Shown here: positions 1 to 7,286 of the stretch, piece by piece
Position numbering within the stretch: position 1 is the stretch's first letter
How the letters are laid out: each line of letters starts with the position of its first letter
Assembly (NCBI GenBank): GCA_020852035.1
Contig: JADZBR010000086.1
Coordinates: 1-18,403 of the forward strand
DNA length: 18,403 nucleotides
Source: Caulobacteraceae bacterium
Lineage (GTDB): Bacteria; Pseudomonadota; Alphaproteobacteria; Caulobacterales; Caulobacteraceae
Direction of reading: 5' to 3'
Made by a program: the position numbers and the translations under genes
Notes under the pieces: model-generated
Databases searched by the model: none
Told to the model about the DNA's origin: nothing
Seen by the model: the letters and a program-made list of their open reading frames with translations, nothing else

Positions 1-878
1 AGGATTGGGTGACGGACGTCGTCAAGCAGCTGAAGCTGCCCGCGGAGGTCCTGGACGCGCCCTATGGCGAGCTGCCGGATCTGAGCAAGGTCCGCAAGGA
101 CGCCGACCTGGTCTTCACCTGGAACGGAACCACCTCGGGCGTGCGGGTTCCCAACGCCGACTTCATCGCCGCCGACCGTGAAGGCATCACGATCTGCGAC
201 GCCACCAGCGCGGCCTTCGCCCAGAAGCTCGACTGGTCCAAGCTCGATGTCGTGACCTTCTCCTGGCAGAAGGCGCTCGGCGGAGAGGGCGCGCACGGCG
301 TCCTGATCCTCGGCCCCCGCGCCGTGGCCCGGCTGGAAAGCTATACGCCGGCCTGGCCGATGCCCAAGCTGTTCCGCATGACCAAGGCCAACAAGGATGG
401 GGGCGCCAAGGTCAGCCTCGACATCTTCGAGGGCGCCACGATCAACACGCCCTCCATGCTCTGCGTGGAAGACGCCATCGACGCCCTGAAGTGGGCCGAG
501 GGCATCGGCGGCCTGGCCGAGATGCAGCGCCGCGCCGACGCCAACCTGGCCATCCTCGCCGACTGGGTCGCCAAGACCCCGTGGGTGGAGTTCCTGGCCA
601 AGGACCCGGCGGCCCGCTCCAACACCTCGGTCTGCCTCAAGGTGGTCGATCCGGCCGTCACCGCGCGCTCGGACGACGCCCAGGCCGACTTCGCCAAGAA
701 GCTGGCGGCCCTGCTGGAAAAGGAGGGCGTGGCCCTCGACGTCGGCGGCTATCGCGACGCCCCTCCCGGTCTGCGGATCTGGTGCGGCGCCACGGTGGAG
801 ACCTCCGATCTCGACGCCTTGACCCCCTGGCTCGACTGGGCGTTCGCGACCCCCGTCGAACAGCTGGCCGCCGCCTGA
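1..878 (+). CDS. serC: Phosphoserine aminotransferase, 5'-truncated by the window edge
   Basis: The gene encodes the PLP-dependent enzyme that transaminates 3-phosphohydroxypyruvate with glutamate to 3-phosphoserine, the second step of serine synthesis; many family members also act in pyridoxine synthesis. The open frame runs in from the left edge (codons in phase with base 3) and stops with TGA at 876-878. The GTG at 9 is internal, because the frame is open upstream and the protein lacks its N-terminal domain start. About 291 residues are visible. The segment FSWQKALGGEGAHG carries the PLP-binding lysine (codon 270-272), and CDATSA precedes it as in fold-type I aminotransferases. The sequence resembles the longer SerC form of alphaproteobacteria. 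serA follows 112 bases downstream on the same strand, so the two steps are probably co-expressed. The identification is confident; only the 5' end is missing. Confidence 0.95.
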   Translation, partial: DWVTDVVKQLKLPAEVLDAPYGELPDLSKVRKDADLVFTWNGTTSGVRVPNADFIAADREGITICDATSAAFAQKLDWSKLDVVTFSWQKALGGEGAHGVLILGPRAVARLESYTPAWPMPKLFRMTKANKDGGAKVSLDIFEGATINTPSMLCVEDAIDALKWAEGIGGLAEMQRRADANLAILADWVAKTPWVEFLAKDPAARSNTSVCLKVVDPAVTARSDDAQADFAKKLAALLEKEGVALDVGGYRDAPPGLRIWCGATVETSDLDALTPWLDWAFATPVEQLAAA

Positions 879-913
879 CACCTCGATCCCGGCCCCTGGC
901 CGCACGCGAACCT

Positions 914-939
914 CCCCTCCCCCCCTCGTGGGGGAGGGG
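914..939. repeat. G/C-only hairpin between serC and serA
   Basis: CCCCTCCCCC (914-923) pairs with GGGGGAGGGG (930-939) around a 6-base loop, giving a perfect 10-bp stem. No T-tract follows, so it is not a standard intrinsic terminator. A shorter relative with the same CCCTCCCC/GGGGAGGG core lies at 2580-2600 after serA. It looks like a dispersed intergenic repeat; a role in mRNA processing or stability between serC and serA is only a guess. Confidence 0.6.
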
Positions 940-990
940 GATCCGCATCCCGATTTTCCCCACGCCCAAATTCCCGCAAGGATGAAGCCC

Positions 991-2568
991 ATGGCTCCCC
1001 GCGTCCTCATCGCTGACAAGCTTTCCCCCGCCGCCATCGACATCTTCAAGCAGCGCGGCGTCGACGCCGACGTGAAGACCGGCCTGTCCAAGGACGAGCT
1101 GCTCAAGATCATCGGCGACTATGACGGCCTGGCCGTCCGCTCGGCCACCAAGGCCGACAAGGACGTCATCGCCGCCGCCAAGAACCTCAAGGTCATCGGC
1201 CGCGCCGGCATCGGCGTCGACAATGTCGACATCCCCTCGGCCACCGCCGCCGGGATCGTGGTGATGAACACCCCGTTCGGCAACTCGATCACCACCGCCG
1301 AGCACGCCATCGCCATGATGTTCGCGCTCGCCCGCCAGCTGCCCGCCGCCGACGTCTCCACCCAGGCCGGCAAGTGGGAGAAGAACCGCTTCATGGGCGT
1401 GGAGCTCTACGCCAAGACGCTGGGCCTGATCGGCGCCGGCAACATCGGCGGCATCGTCGCCGACCGGGCGCTGGGGCTGAAGATGAAGGTGGTGGCCTAC
1501 GACCCCTTCCTGTCGCCCGAGCGCGCCGCCGAGATCGGCATCGAGAAGGTCGAGCTCGACGAGCTCCTGGCCCGCGCCGACATCATCACCCTGCACACCC
1601 CGCTGACCGACAAGACCCGCAACATCCTCTCTGCCGAGAACCTGAAGAAGACCAGGAAGGGCGTGCTGATCGTCAACTGCGCCCGCGGCGGCCTGGTGGA
1701 CGAGGCGGCGCTGCGCGAACTGCTGGATAGCGGCCATGTCGGCGGCGCGGCCTTCGACGTCTTCGTCGAGGAGCCGGCCAAGGCCAATCCCCTCTTCGGC
1801 GCGGAGAACTTCATCGCCACGCCGCACCTGGGCGCCTCGACCCTGGAAGCCCAGGAGAACGTCGCCCTGCAGGTGGCCGAACAGCTCTCCGACTACCTGC
1901 TGACCGGCGCTGTCACCAACGCCCTCAACAGCCCCTCGGTGACCGCCGAGGAGGCGCCGAAGCTGAAGCCCTTCGTGGCCCTGGCCGAAAAGCTCGGCGC
2001 CTTCGCCGGCCAGATGGTCGACACCGGCTTGAAGGCCATCGACATCGCCTATGAGGGCGAGGTGGCCGGGCTGAACGCCAAGCCTCTGACCGCCGCCGCC
2101 CTGGCCGGCTTCCTGCGCCCGATGCTGGCCGAGGTGAACATGGTCTCCGCTCCGGCGGTGGCCAAGGAGCGCGGCATCGTCGTTTCCGAGAGCCGCCAGG
2201 ACGACTCGCCGATCTACGACAGCCTGGTGCGCATCACCGTCACCACCGAGATGGGCAAGCGCAGCTTCGCCGGCGCGGTGCTGGCGGGCCTGCCCCGGGT
2301 GGTGGAGGTCAAGGGCATGGAGCTGGACGCGCCGTTCAACCCGACCATGCTCTACGTCAACAACCTCGACAAACCCGGCTTCATCGCCGCCATCGGGGGC
2401 CTTTTGGCCGACGCGGAGATCAACATCGCCACCTTCAACCTGGGCCGGGTGGACGCCGGCGAGGACGCCATCGCCCTGATCGGCGTCGACCAGGCGCCGG
2501 ACGAGGCCCTGCTCGGCAGGATCAAGGCGCTGGCGCACGTGAAGGAAGCCCGCGCGCTGAAGTTCTGA
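991..2568 (+). CDS. serA: D-3-phosphoglycerate dehydrogenase
   Basis: The enzyme oxidises 3-phosphoglycerate to 3-phosphohydroxypyruvate with NAD+, the committed step of serine synthesis. ATG 991 is chosen because AAGGA (978-982) lies 8 bases before it. ATG 982 sits on that site, and the GTG at 928 lies inside the upstream hairpin. The 525-residue product matches the usual length of the long SerA form. In order: a substrate-binding half, the NAD-binding GLIGAGNIG loop (about residues 145-153), catalytic Arg in NCARGG (232), Glu in VEEPA (261) and His in TPHLGAS (279). An intervening regulatory (ASB-type) domain covers roughly 320-445, and a C-terminal ACT domain about 453-525 begins at MLYVNNLDKPG. 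The ACT domain suggests regulation by serine, as known for this family. It sits downstream of serC, giving a serC-serA unit. Confidence 0.97.
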   Translation: MAPRVLIADKLSPAAIDIFKQRGVDADVKTGLSKDELLKIIGDYDGLAVRSATKADKDVIAAAKNLKVIGRAGIGVDNVDIPSATAAGIVVMNTPFGNSITTAEHAIAMMFALARQLPAADVSTQAGKWEKNRFMGVELYAKTLGLIGAGNIGGIVADRALGLKMKVVAYDPFLSPERAAEIGIEKVELDELLARADIITLHTPLTDKTRNILSAENLKKTRKGVLIVNCARGGLVDEAALRELLDSGHVGGAAFDVFVEEPAKANPLFGAENFIATPHLGASTLEAQENVALQVAEQLSDYLLTGAVTNALNSPSVTAEEAPKLKPFVALAEKLGAFAGQMVDTGLKAIDIAYEGEVAGLNAKPLTAAALAGFLRPMLAEVNMVSAPAVAKERGIVVSESRQDDSPIYDSLVRITVTTEMGKRSFAGAVLAGLPRVVEVKGMELDAPFNPTMLYVNNLDKPGFIAAIGGLLADAEINIATFNLGRVDAGEDAIALIGVDQAPDEALLGRIKALAHVKEARALKF

Positions 2569-2579
2569 AGCGTTGATTT

Positions 2580-2600
2580 CCCTCCCCCTTGTGGGGAGGG
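2580..2600. repeat. Second G/C hairpin, downstream of serA
   Basis: CCCTCCCC (2580-2587) pairs with GGGGAGGG (2593-2600) around a 5-base loop, an 8-bp stem. It starts 12 bases after the serA stop and shares its core with the hairpin at 914-939. No T-run follows. It may be a copy of a dispersed intergenic repeat, and it lies just upstream of the ribosome-binding site of the next gene. Confidence 0.55.
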
Positions 2601-2618
2601 AGTAGAGGAGGGGCGCAT

Positions 2619-3026
2619 ATGCTCGCCGGAAGCTGCCTTTGCGGGGCGGTGGCCTATGAGGTCGACGCCGAGCCCGGGCCGATCGTCCATTGCCACTGCG
2701 AGACCTGCCGCAAGGCGCACGGGTCCGCCTTCTCAAGCCTGATGGGCGTCCCCCGCGCGGCGTTTCGCTGGACGCGGGGCGAGGACGGCCTTTCGATGTT
2801 CGAATCCTCGCCGGGCAAGCTGCGCCGGTTCTGCGCCGCCTGCGGATCGCAGGTGGTCGCCGAGCGGACGGGCCAGCCGAATATCATGCTGCGCCTCGGC
2901 TGCCTCGACACCCCGATCACCGACCGGCCGAAGGCGCATATCTGGCGCTCGGACGCGGCCAGCTGGTACGATCCGAAGGACGCCCTGCCGGAACTGGCCG
3001 AAGGCGCGCCGCCGCCGAAGCCTTAG
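2619..3026 (+). CDS. GFA/CENP-V family zinc-binding protein
   Basis: The 135-residue protein belongs to the glutathione-dependent formaldehyde-activating (GFA)-like fold, often annotated as Gfa or CENP-V/DUF636. ATG 2619 is chosen over the in-frame GTG 2589 because GAGGAGGGG (2606-2613) sits at the right distance and the residues before it are low-complexity. Family cysteines are all present: CLC near the N-terminus (Cys6, Cys8), HCHCETCRK (Cys25, 27, 30) and CAAC (Cys72, 75), which would bind structural and mobile zinc. True formaldehyde activity is shown for few members, so the substrate is unknown; a small thiol or aldehyde is possible. The TAG stop overlaps, tail to tail, the TAA stop of the opposite-strand DUF488 gene (TTAG at 3023-3026). 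The gene may be read through from serA, but the intervening hairpin makes that uncertain. Confidence 0.85.
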   Translation: MLAGSCLCGAVAYEVDAEPGPIVHCHCETCRKAHGSAFSSLMGVPRAAFRWTRGEDGLSMFESSPGKLRRFCAACGSQVVAERTGQPNIMLRLGCLDTPITDRPKAHIWRSDAASWYDPKDALPELAEGAPPPKP

Positions 3027-3379
3027 GCCCGCGTCGCCAGCCAGTCGGCCAGCGCCCTGGCGTTGTTCTGCGCCTCGTCCTTGGCCGCATAGAGCAGGGT
3101 CACGCGGCCCTTGCGGCCCAGCTCCAGCAGTTCGGCCGCGGCGTCCCGCGCCGGCGCCTCGGCGAGTTCCCTGCGATAGGCCGCGGCGAAGTCCGGCCAG
3201 CTGATCGCGCCGCCGTGGACCTGCCGGCGCAGATCGTCGCTGGGCGCGACGGCCTTCAGCCAAAGATCGACCCCGGCGTTTGCCTTGCTGACGCCGCGCG
3301 GCCACAGGCGATCGACCAGCACGCGCTGGCCGTCATCGTCGGCCGGCGGCTCGTAGACGCGCTTGATATGAAAGCTCAT
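3023..3379 (-). CDS. DUF488 (YeaO-like) family protein
   Basis: The 118-residue product matches the DUF488/YeaO family. It opens with a short beta strand (FHIKRVYEPP), carries the family block RVLVDRLWPRGVSK at about residues 19-32, then WPDFAAAYRREL, and ends with VTLLYAAKDEAQNNARAL. No enzymatic activity is established for the family, so no reaction is assigned. There is no signal peptide or membrane helix, so it is cytosolic. Its ATG (3379-3377) overlaps the TGA of the ABC permease gene as ATGA, which predicts translational coupling as the third gene of that operon. This tie to an ABC-2 exporter is the main clue to its role. A longer upstream open frame on this strand (to 3886) is only a shadow of the permease gene. 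Confidence 0.85.
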   Translation of the reverse strand: MSFHIKRVYEPPADDDGQRVLVDRLWPRGVSKANAGVDLWLKAVAPSDDLRRQVHGGAISWPDFAAAYRRELAEAPARDAAAELLELGRKGRVTLLYAAKDEAQNNARALADWLATRA

Positions 3380-4133
3380 GTCTTCAGCTTCCACCCTGTG
3401 CGGAAGATAGTCCAGATGATCGCCAGGCAGGCCAGCATGAAGCCGAGGGTGGCCGCGAAGCTGATCCCCACGCCGACGTCGGAGATCCCGTAGAAGCTCC
3501 AGCGGAAGCCGCTGACCAGATAGACCACCGGGTTGAAGAGCGCGATCTTGTCCCAGGGGTCGGGGAGCATGTCGATCGAGTAGAAGCTTCCCCCCAGGAA
3601 GGTCAGCGGCATCACCACCATCATCGGGATGATCTGCAGCTTCTCGAAGCTGTCGGCCCAGACACCGATCACGAAGCCGAAAAGACTGAAGGTCACCGCC
3701 GTCAGGAAGAGGAAGCCGATCATCACCAGCGGATGGGCGATGGAATAGTCCACGAAAAGCCGGGCGGTGATCAGGATGATGACGCCGAGGATGATCGACT
3801 TGGTGGCCGCCGCGCCCACATAGCCGAGCACCGTCTCCAGCCAGGAGACCGGGGCCGAGAGCAGCTCGTAGATCGTGCCGGCCCACTTGGGCATGTAGAT
3901 GCCGAATGAGGCGTTGGAGATGCTCTCGGTCAAGAGCGAGAGCATGATCAGCCCGGGGATGATGAAGGCGCCGTAGCTGACCCCGTCGATCGCCACCATG
4001 CGCGAGCCGATCGCCGCCCCGAAGACGATGAAATAGAGCGAGGTCGAGAGCACCGGCGAGGCGATCGACTGCATCAGCGTGCGGAAGGTGCGCGCCATCT
4101 CGAAGCGGTAGATGGCCTTGATCGCGTGGACGT

Positions 4134-4137
<4 letters not shown>
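3376..4137 (-). CDS. yadH: ABC-2 type transporter permease, YadH-like
   Basis: The 253-residue integral inner-membrane protein is the permease half of an ABC-2 exporter. The N-terminal cytoplasmic stretch (AIKAIYRFEMARTFRTLMQS) leads into about six hydrophobic helices, for example around LSTSLYFIVFGAAIG, FIIPGLIMLSLL, IILGVIILITA, VMIGFLFLTAVTFSLFGFVI, MVVMPLTFLGGSFYS and ISFAATLGFMLACLAII. The segment MPLTFLGGSFYSIDMLP followed by NPVVYLVSGFRW is typical of the YadH/NodJ/DrrB group, and the length fits E. coli YadH (about 256). ATG 4137 is fixed by the ATGA overlap with the stop of the ATPase gene. Downstream it overlaps the DUF488 start in the same way. The substrate is unknown; lipids, polysaccharides and drugs are all known for the wider group. 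The symbol is given by similarity. Confidence 0.92.
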
Positions 4138-5063
<926 letters not shown>

Positions 5064-5340
5064 GCGGGTTCCTCTTTGACACGCAGGACGATCAAGCGGC
5101 CCGCCCACCGACATCGCAGGCAGATATGTCGGCGGCGAAAAGACTCAAGTGTCGCAGCTTAGCCATCGCTCCCGACGAACAAAAGAAGAACTTTGCGGGC
5201 TTCACGGGACTTGCGCCTTCGGATTCTCGAACACCCAGGGGAGAGCCTCGGCCAGGGCGGCGGGCGGCGCAGGACGGGCGGGCAAGGCGCCGGCCAGGAA
5301 GAGCGCCTGAGTCCGGCCGGCCGCTTGCAGGGCGGGCGGC
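5064..5340. other. Intergenic region upstream of the ABC operon
   Basis: No well-supported large gene lies in these 277 bases. They hold the ribosome-binding site for the ABC ATPase gene (minus strand, just above 5063), an inverted repeat at 5108-5132, two GANTC sites (5142-5146 and 5222-5226) that could be CcrM methylation targets in an alphaproteobacterium, and a small minus-strand ORF (5202-5342). No convincing -35/-10 pair was found. Frames open on the plus strand here give arginine- and glycine-rich sequence typical of out-of-frame reading. Confidence 0.5.
5108..5132. promoter_or_regulatory. Inverted repeat, possible operator of the ABC operon
   Basis: CCGACAT (5108-5114) and ATGTCGG (5126-5132) form a perfect 7-bp dyad with an 11-base spacer. 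The half-sites repeat every 18 bases, close to two helical turns, as for a dimeric regulator. It lies about 45-70 bases before the GTG of the ABC ATPase gene, where an operator would be expected. No regulator gene is adjacent, so its role is inferred only from position and symmetry. Confidence 0.35.
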
Positions 5341-5342
5341 AT
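5202..5342 (-). CDS. Possible 46-residue micro-protein, doubtful
   Basis: This short minus-strand ORF starts at ATG 5342-5340 and ends with TGA at 5202-5204; an in-frame ATG at 5375 would make it 57 residues. The product is alanine/proline-rich and ends in EALPWVFENPKAQVP, with codon choice (C or G in most third positions) like a real gene. There is no Shine-Dalgarno sequence before either ATG. Its start overlaps head to head, as CATG, with the plus-strand small ORF at 5341, and both need not be real. It has no family I recognise. It could also be chance, or the remnant of a longer gene's 3' end. Confidence 0.22.
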   Translation of the reverse strand: MPPALQAAGRTQALFLAGALPARPAPPAALAEALPWVFENPKAQVP

Positions 5343-5502
5343 GGCGGACGATTTCGATCCCAAACCGGCACGCATCGGCCCGATCGCCGAAGGCGGTCTG
5401 CTCTATTGGCTGGTGCGCCGCGCGGTTCAGCTGTTGATCCTGGGCGTGATGGGCGCGCTGATCGCCATCGAGTGGTCAGCCCTGCTGCTGCGCCTGGAAT
5501 AG
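5341..5502 (+). CDS. Small single-pass membrane protein, unknown function
   Basis: This 53-residue ORF (ATG 5341, TAG 5500-5502) is too short for most gene finders. The first 20 residues are polar and acidic to mixed (MADDFDPKPARIGP), followed by YWLVRRAVQLLILGVMGALI and further hydrophobic residues to the C-terminus. This gives one membrane helix at about residues 28-50 preceded by two arginines, which favours a cytoplasmic N-terminus. The ribosome-binding site is weak (GGGCGGGCGGC directly before ATG). It precedes the broken acetyltransferase gene on the same strand by 51 bases. The protein-like composition with a clear helix supports it, but the missing strong start signal and an overlapping antisense ORF keep confidence moderate. 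No function can be assigned. Confidence 0.5.
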   Translation: MADDFDPKPARIGPIAEGGLLYWLVRRAVQLLILGVMGALIAIEWSALLLRLE

Positions 5503-5553
5503 CCGGTCCGCTTGCGGCTGGCGCCCGCGGTCGCGAACCGCAATAAGCGGGAC

Positions 5554-6242
5554 ATGCGCCCGGCTCATCCGCTCGATCGTCCGGTTTGGTCCGCGCTCGC
5601 CGGACGGCAGGCGCCGCTGGCGATTCGGCGGCATGGCGCGGTGCGGTTCGATCCGGCCTTCGCCATGTTCGCTGCCTTGGACGAGGTCTCGCCGGAAAGC
5701 CTTTCGGGCCTTGCTTACCTGGTCCGCGCGCACGGCGACGTCGCCCTGGTGGAGATGGACGAGCCGCCGGCCGCTGCGGGAACCGCGGTCGCCGCGCGAG
5801 GCGTGCTGGCGCAGATGGTTGCAGAGCGTGCGGTCGCCCAAGCCCCGAGCGGCGACTTCGCCATCGTCCACCTGACCGAGGCCGACGCGCCGCAGATGCT
5901 GGCCCTGGCGCGGCTTACCGAGCCGGGGCCGTTCTTCTCCCGCACCCATGAGCTCGGTGATTTCATCGGCATGAAGGTGGGCGGACGCCTGGCCGCGATG
6001 GCCGGCGAGCGGATGCGGCCGGACGGCTTCACCGAGGTCAGCGGGGTCTGCACCCATCCGCAGCACCGCGGACGAGGCTATCGGCGGCGCTTACCCAGAG
6101 GGTGACGGCGGCCATCCAGGGGCGGGGCGAGACGGCCTATCTGCATGTCTACGCCCACAACACCGGCGCCATCCGGCTCTATGAGCAGCTAGGTTTCTCC
6201 ATCCGCCGCGAGATGCGGATGACCAGCCTGACCGCCGTCTAA
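5554..6242 (+). pseudogene. GNAT-family acetyltransferase broken by a 1-base frameshift
   Basis: The gene encodes an acetyl-CoA-dependent N-acetyltransferase of the GNAT (FR47-like) type in two frames. From ATG 5554 the first frame covers the N-terminal part and the core up to CTHPQHRGRGY, which contains the acetyl-CoA pyrophosphate loop Q/R-x-x-G-x-G. It then runs into arginine-rich nonsense and a TGA at 6103-6105. The missing end is in the next frame from about 6081 to TAA 6240-6242: SAALTQRVTAAIQ, then TAYLHVYAHNTGAIRLYEQLGF, the classic GNAT C-terminal block. Adding one base between 6081 and 6082 (TAT-G-CGG-CGG) restores RGRGYAAALTQ and a 229-residue protein of normal length. No slippery heptamer is present, so programmed frameshifting is unlikely. 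It is either a recent pseudogene or a sequencing error in the GC-rich CGGCGGCG run. The substrate is unknown. Its end overlaps the next gene's stop (CTAA, 6239-6242). Confidence 0.85.
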
Positions 6243-7162
6243 CGCTTCTGGCAGCGGACCTCGTAGAGCGGGAAGCTCTTGCCCTCGCCGCGGATCTCGG
6301 AGTCGTAGAGGAAGCCCGCATCGTCGGGCAGCCAGGCGATGGCCTCCTGCTGGGCCAGCGGCGGGGCGGTGAAGATCGAGACGTTCTCGCCGGCCTTCAG
6401 GGCGTCCGGCACGCCGGCGGTCAGGTCGACGCCGAGTTCGATAACCGCCATGTAGGTGAGCAGCACCGCGCGCTCGCCGTCGCCGCTGATGTCGAGCCCG
6501 GTGGGGATCCAGCCGAAGAACGGCAGGTCCGGCAGCAGCCTGGGCAGGTCCAGTTCGCCGACCTTGCGGAACACCTGCACCCCTTCGGCTTCGCGGAGCT
6601 GGCCGGCGCTCAGCCGGTAGACCCGCGCCGCGCCGGGCGTGCTCATCTGGGCGTCGGCGGGCTTGGTGACCACGAAGAGGTCGCCGCCGGGATGCACCGC
6701 CACCGCCTCGACGTTCTGCGGCCCGTCGGGATAGCGGGCGCGGACGACGCGCAGGGGCGTCTCCTCGTCGGCGTATTCGGCCTTCTCGCGCACCAGGGTG
6801 AAGGCCACCTCGCTGCGGCTGGCGCCATTGTCGCCGGTGTCGGCGAGGTAGAGACAGGTCCCGCCGTCGCAGGGGCCGAGCGCCATGTCCTCGACGTCGT
6901 CGGGCTTGGCGCCCTTCACGGCGACGGACTTGAGGTTCCCGCCCTTCGCGTCGCTGACGAAGAAGCGCAGATCATCGCCGGAATCGTTGTGGTGATAGAG
7001 CCGGCCCGCAAAGGCGGTCGAGGCTTCCAGGCCGCTCGCCTCCGTCAGCTGGTCGGAGGCGACCTCGGCCAGCAGCGTCGGCGGCGCCCAGGCGGCGCAC
7101 ACCTGCGCCAGGGCCGGCGAGGCGAGGGCGGCGAAGGCGAGGGCCAGGATCAGGGCGCGCAT
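6239..7162 (-). CDS. Secreted protein of unknown function, beta-propeller-like
   Basis: The 307-residue protein has a clear Sec signal peptide (MRALILALAFAALASPALAQ, cleavage after ALA at about residue 19), so it is probably periplasmic or exported. ATG 7162 has GGAG upstream at suitable spacing. The mature part shows recurring short blocks of propeller style: HNDSGDDLRFFV, DDVEDMALGPCDGG, LYLADTGDNGASRS, NVEAVAVHPGGDLFVVTK, GLDISGDGERAVLLTY and QQEAIAWLPDDAGFLYDSE. The two GDN/GDD loops with nearby acidic residues might bind a metal or phosphate-like ligand. Four cysteines (two in GPCDGGTC, one near each end) could form disulfides in the periplasm. I do not recognise a characterised family; a relation to esterase-like phytase or SMP-type propellers is only a guess. 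It is divergent from the alpha/beta hydrolase gene and converges on the broken GNAT gene. Confidence 0.8.
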   Translation of the reverse strand: MRALILALAFAALASPALAQVCAAWAPPTLLAEVASDQLTEASGLEASTAFAGRLYHHNDSGDDLRFFVSDAKGGNLKSVAVKGAKPDDVEDMALGPCDGGTCLYLADTGDNGASRSEVAFTLVREKAEYADEETPLRVVRARYPDGPQNVEAVAVHPGGDLFVVTKPADAQMSTPGAARVYRLSAGQLREAEGVQVFRKVGELDLPRLLPDLPFFGWIPTGLDISGDGERAVLLTYMAVIELGVDLTAGVPDALKAGENVSIFTAPPLAQQEAIAWLPDDAGFLYDSEIRGEGKSFPLYEVRCQKR

Positions 7163-7286
7163 GGCGGGACTCCGTCTTGGATGGAACGGTTGAGCTTAGC
7201 CGCCGGCCGCTCGGCCTGGATAGTCCGGGGTTCCCAGCCGCGCGCGATCCGGCGCAGAGTGGCGGGAAAGCTCAAGGGAGGAGCGC

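Noticed and set aside
928..990. An N-terminally extended SerA starting at GTG 928
   Set aside because: The GTG lies in the G/C hairpin, the extra residues are proline/histidine-rich and unlike SerA, and ATG 991 has a well-spaced ribosome-binding site.
658..2736. A 692-codon open frame on the minus strand opposite serA
   Set aside because: It is an antisense shadow of serA with low-complexity Gly/Asp/Val/His/Arg sequence and no recognisable motif.
6081..6105. Programmed ribosomal frameshifting in the GNAT gene
   Set aside because: No X-XXY-YYZ slippery heptamer, internal Shine-Dalgarno or obvious downstream pseudoknot was seen at the junction; a simple 1-base loss explains it better.
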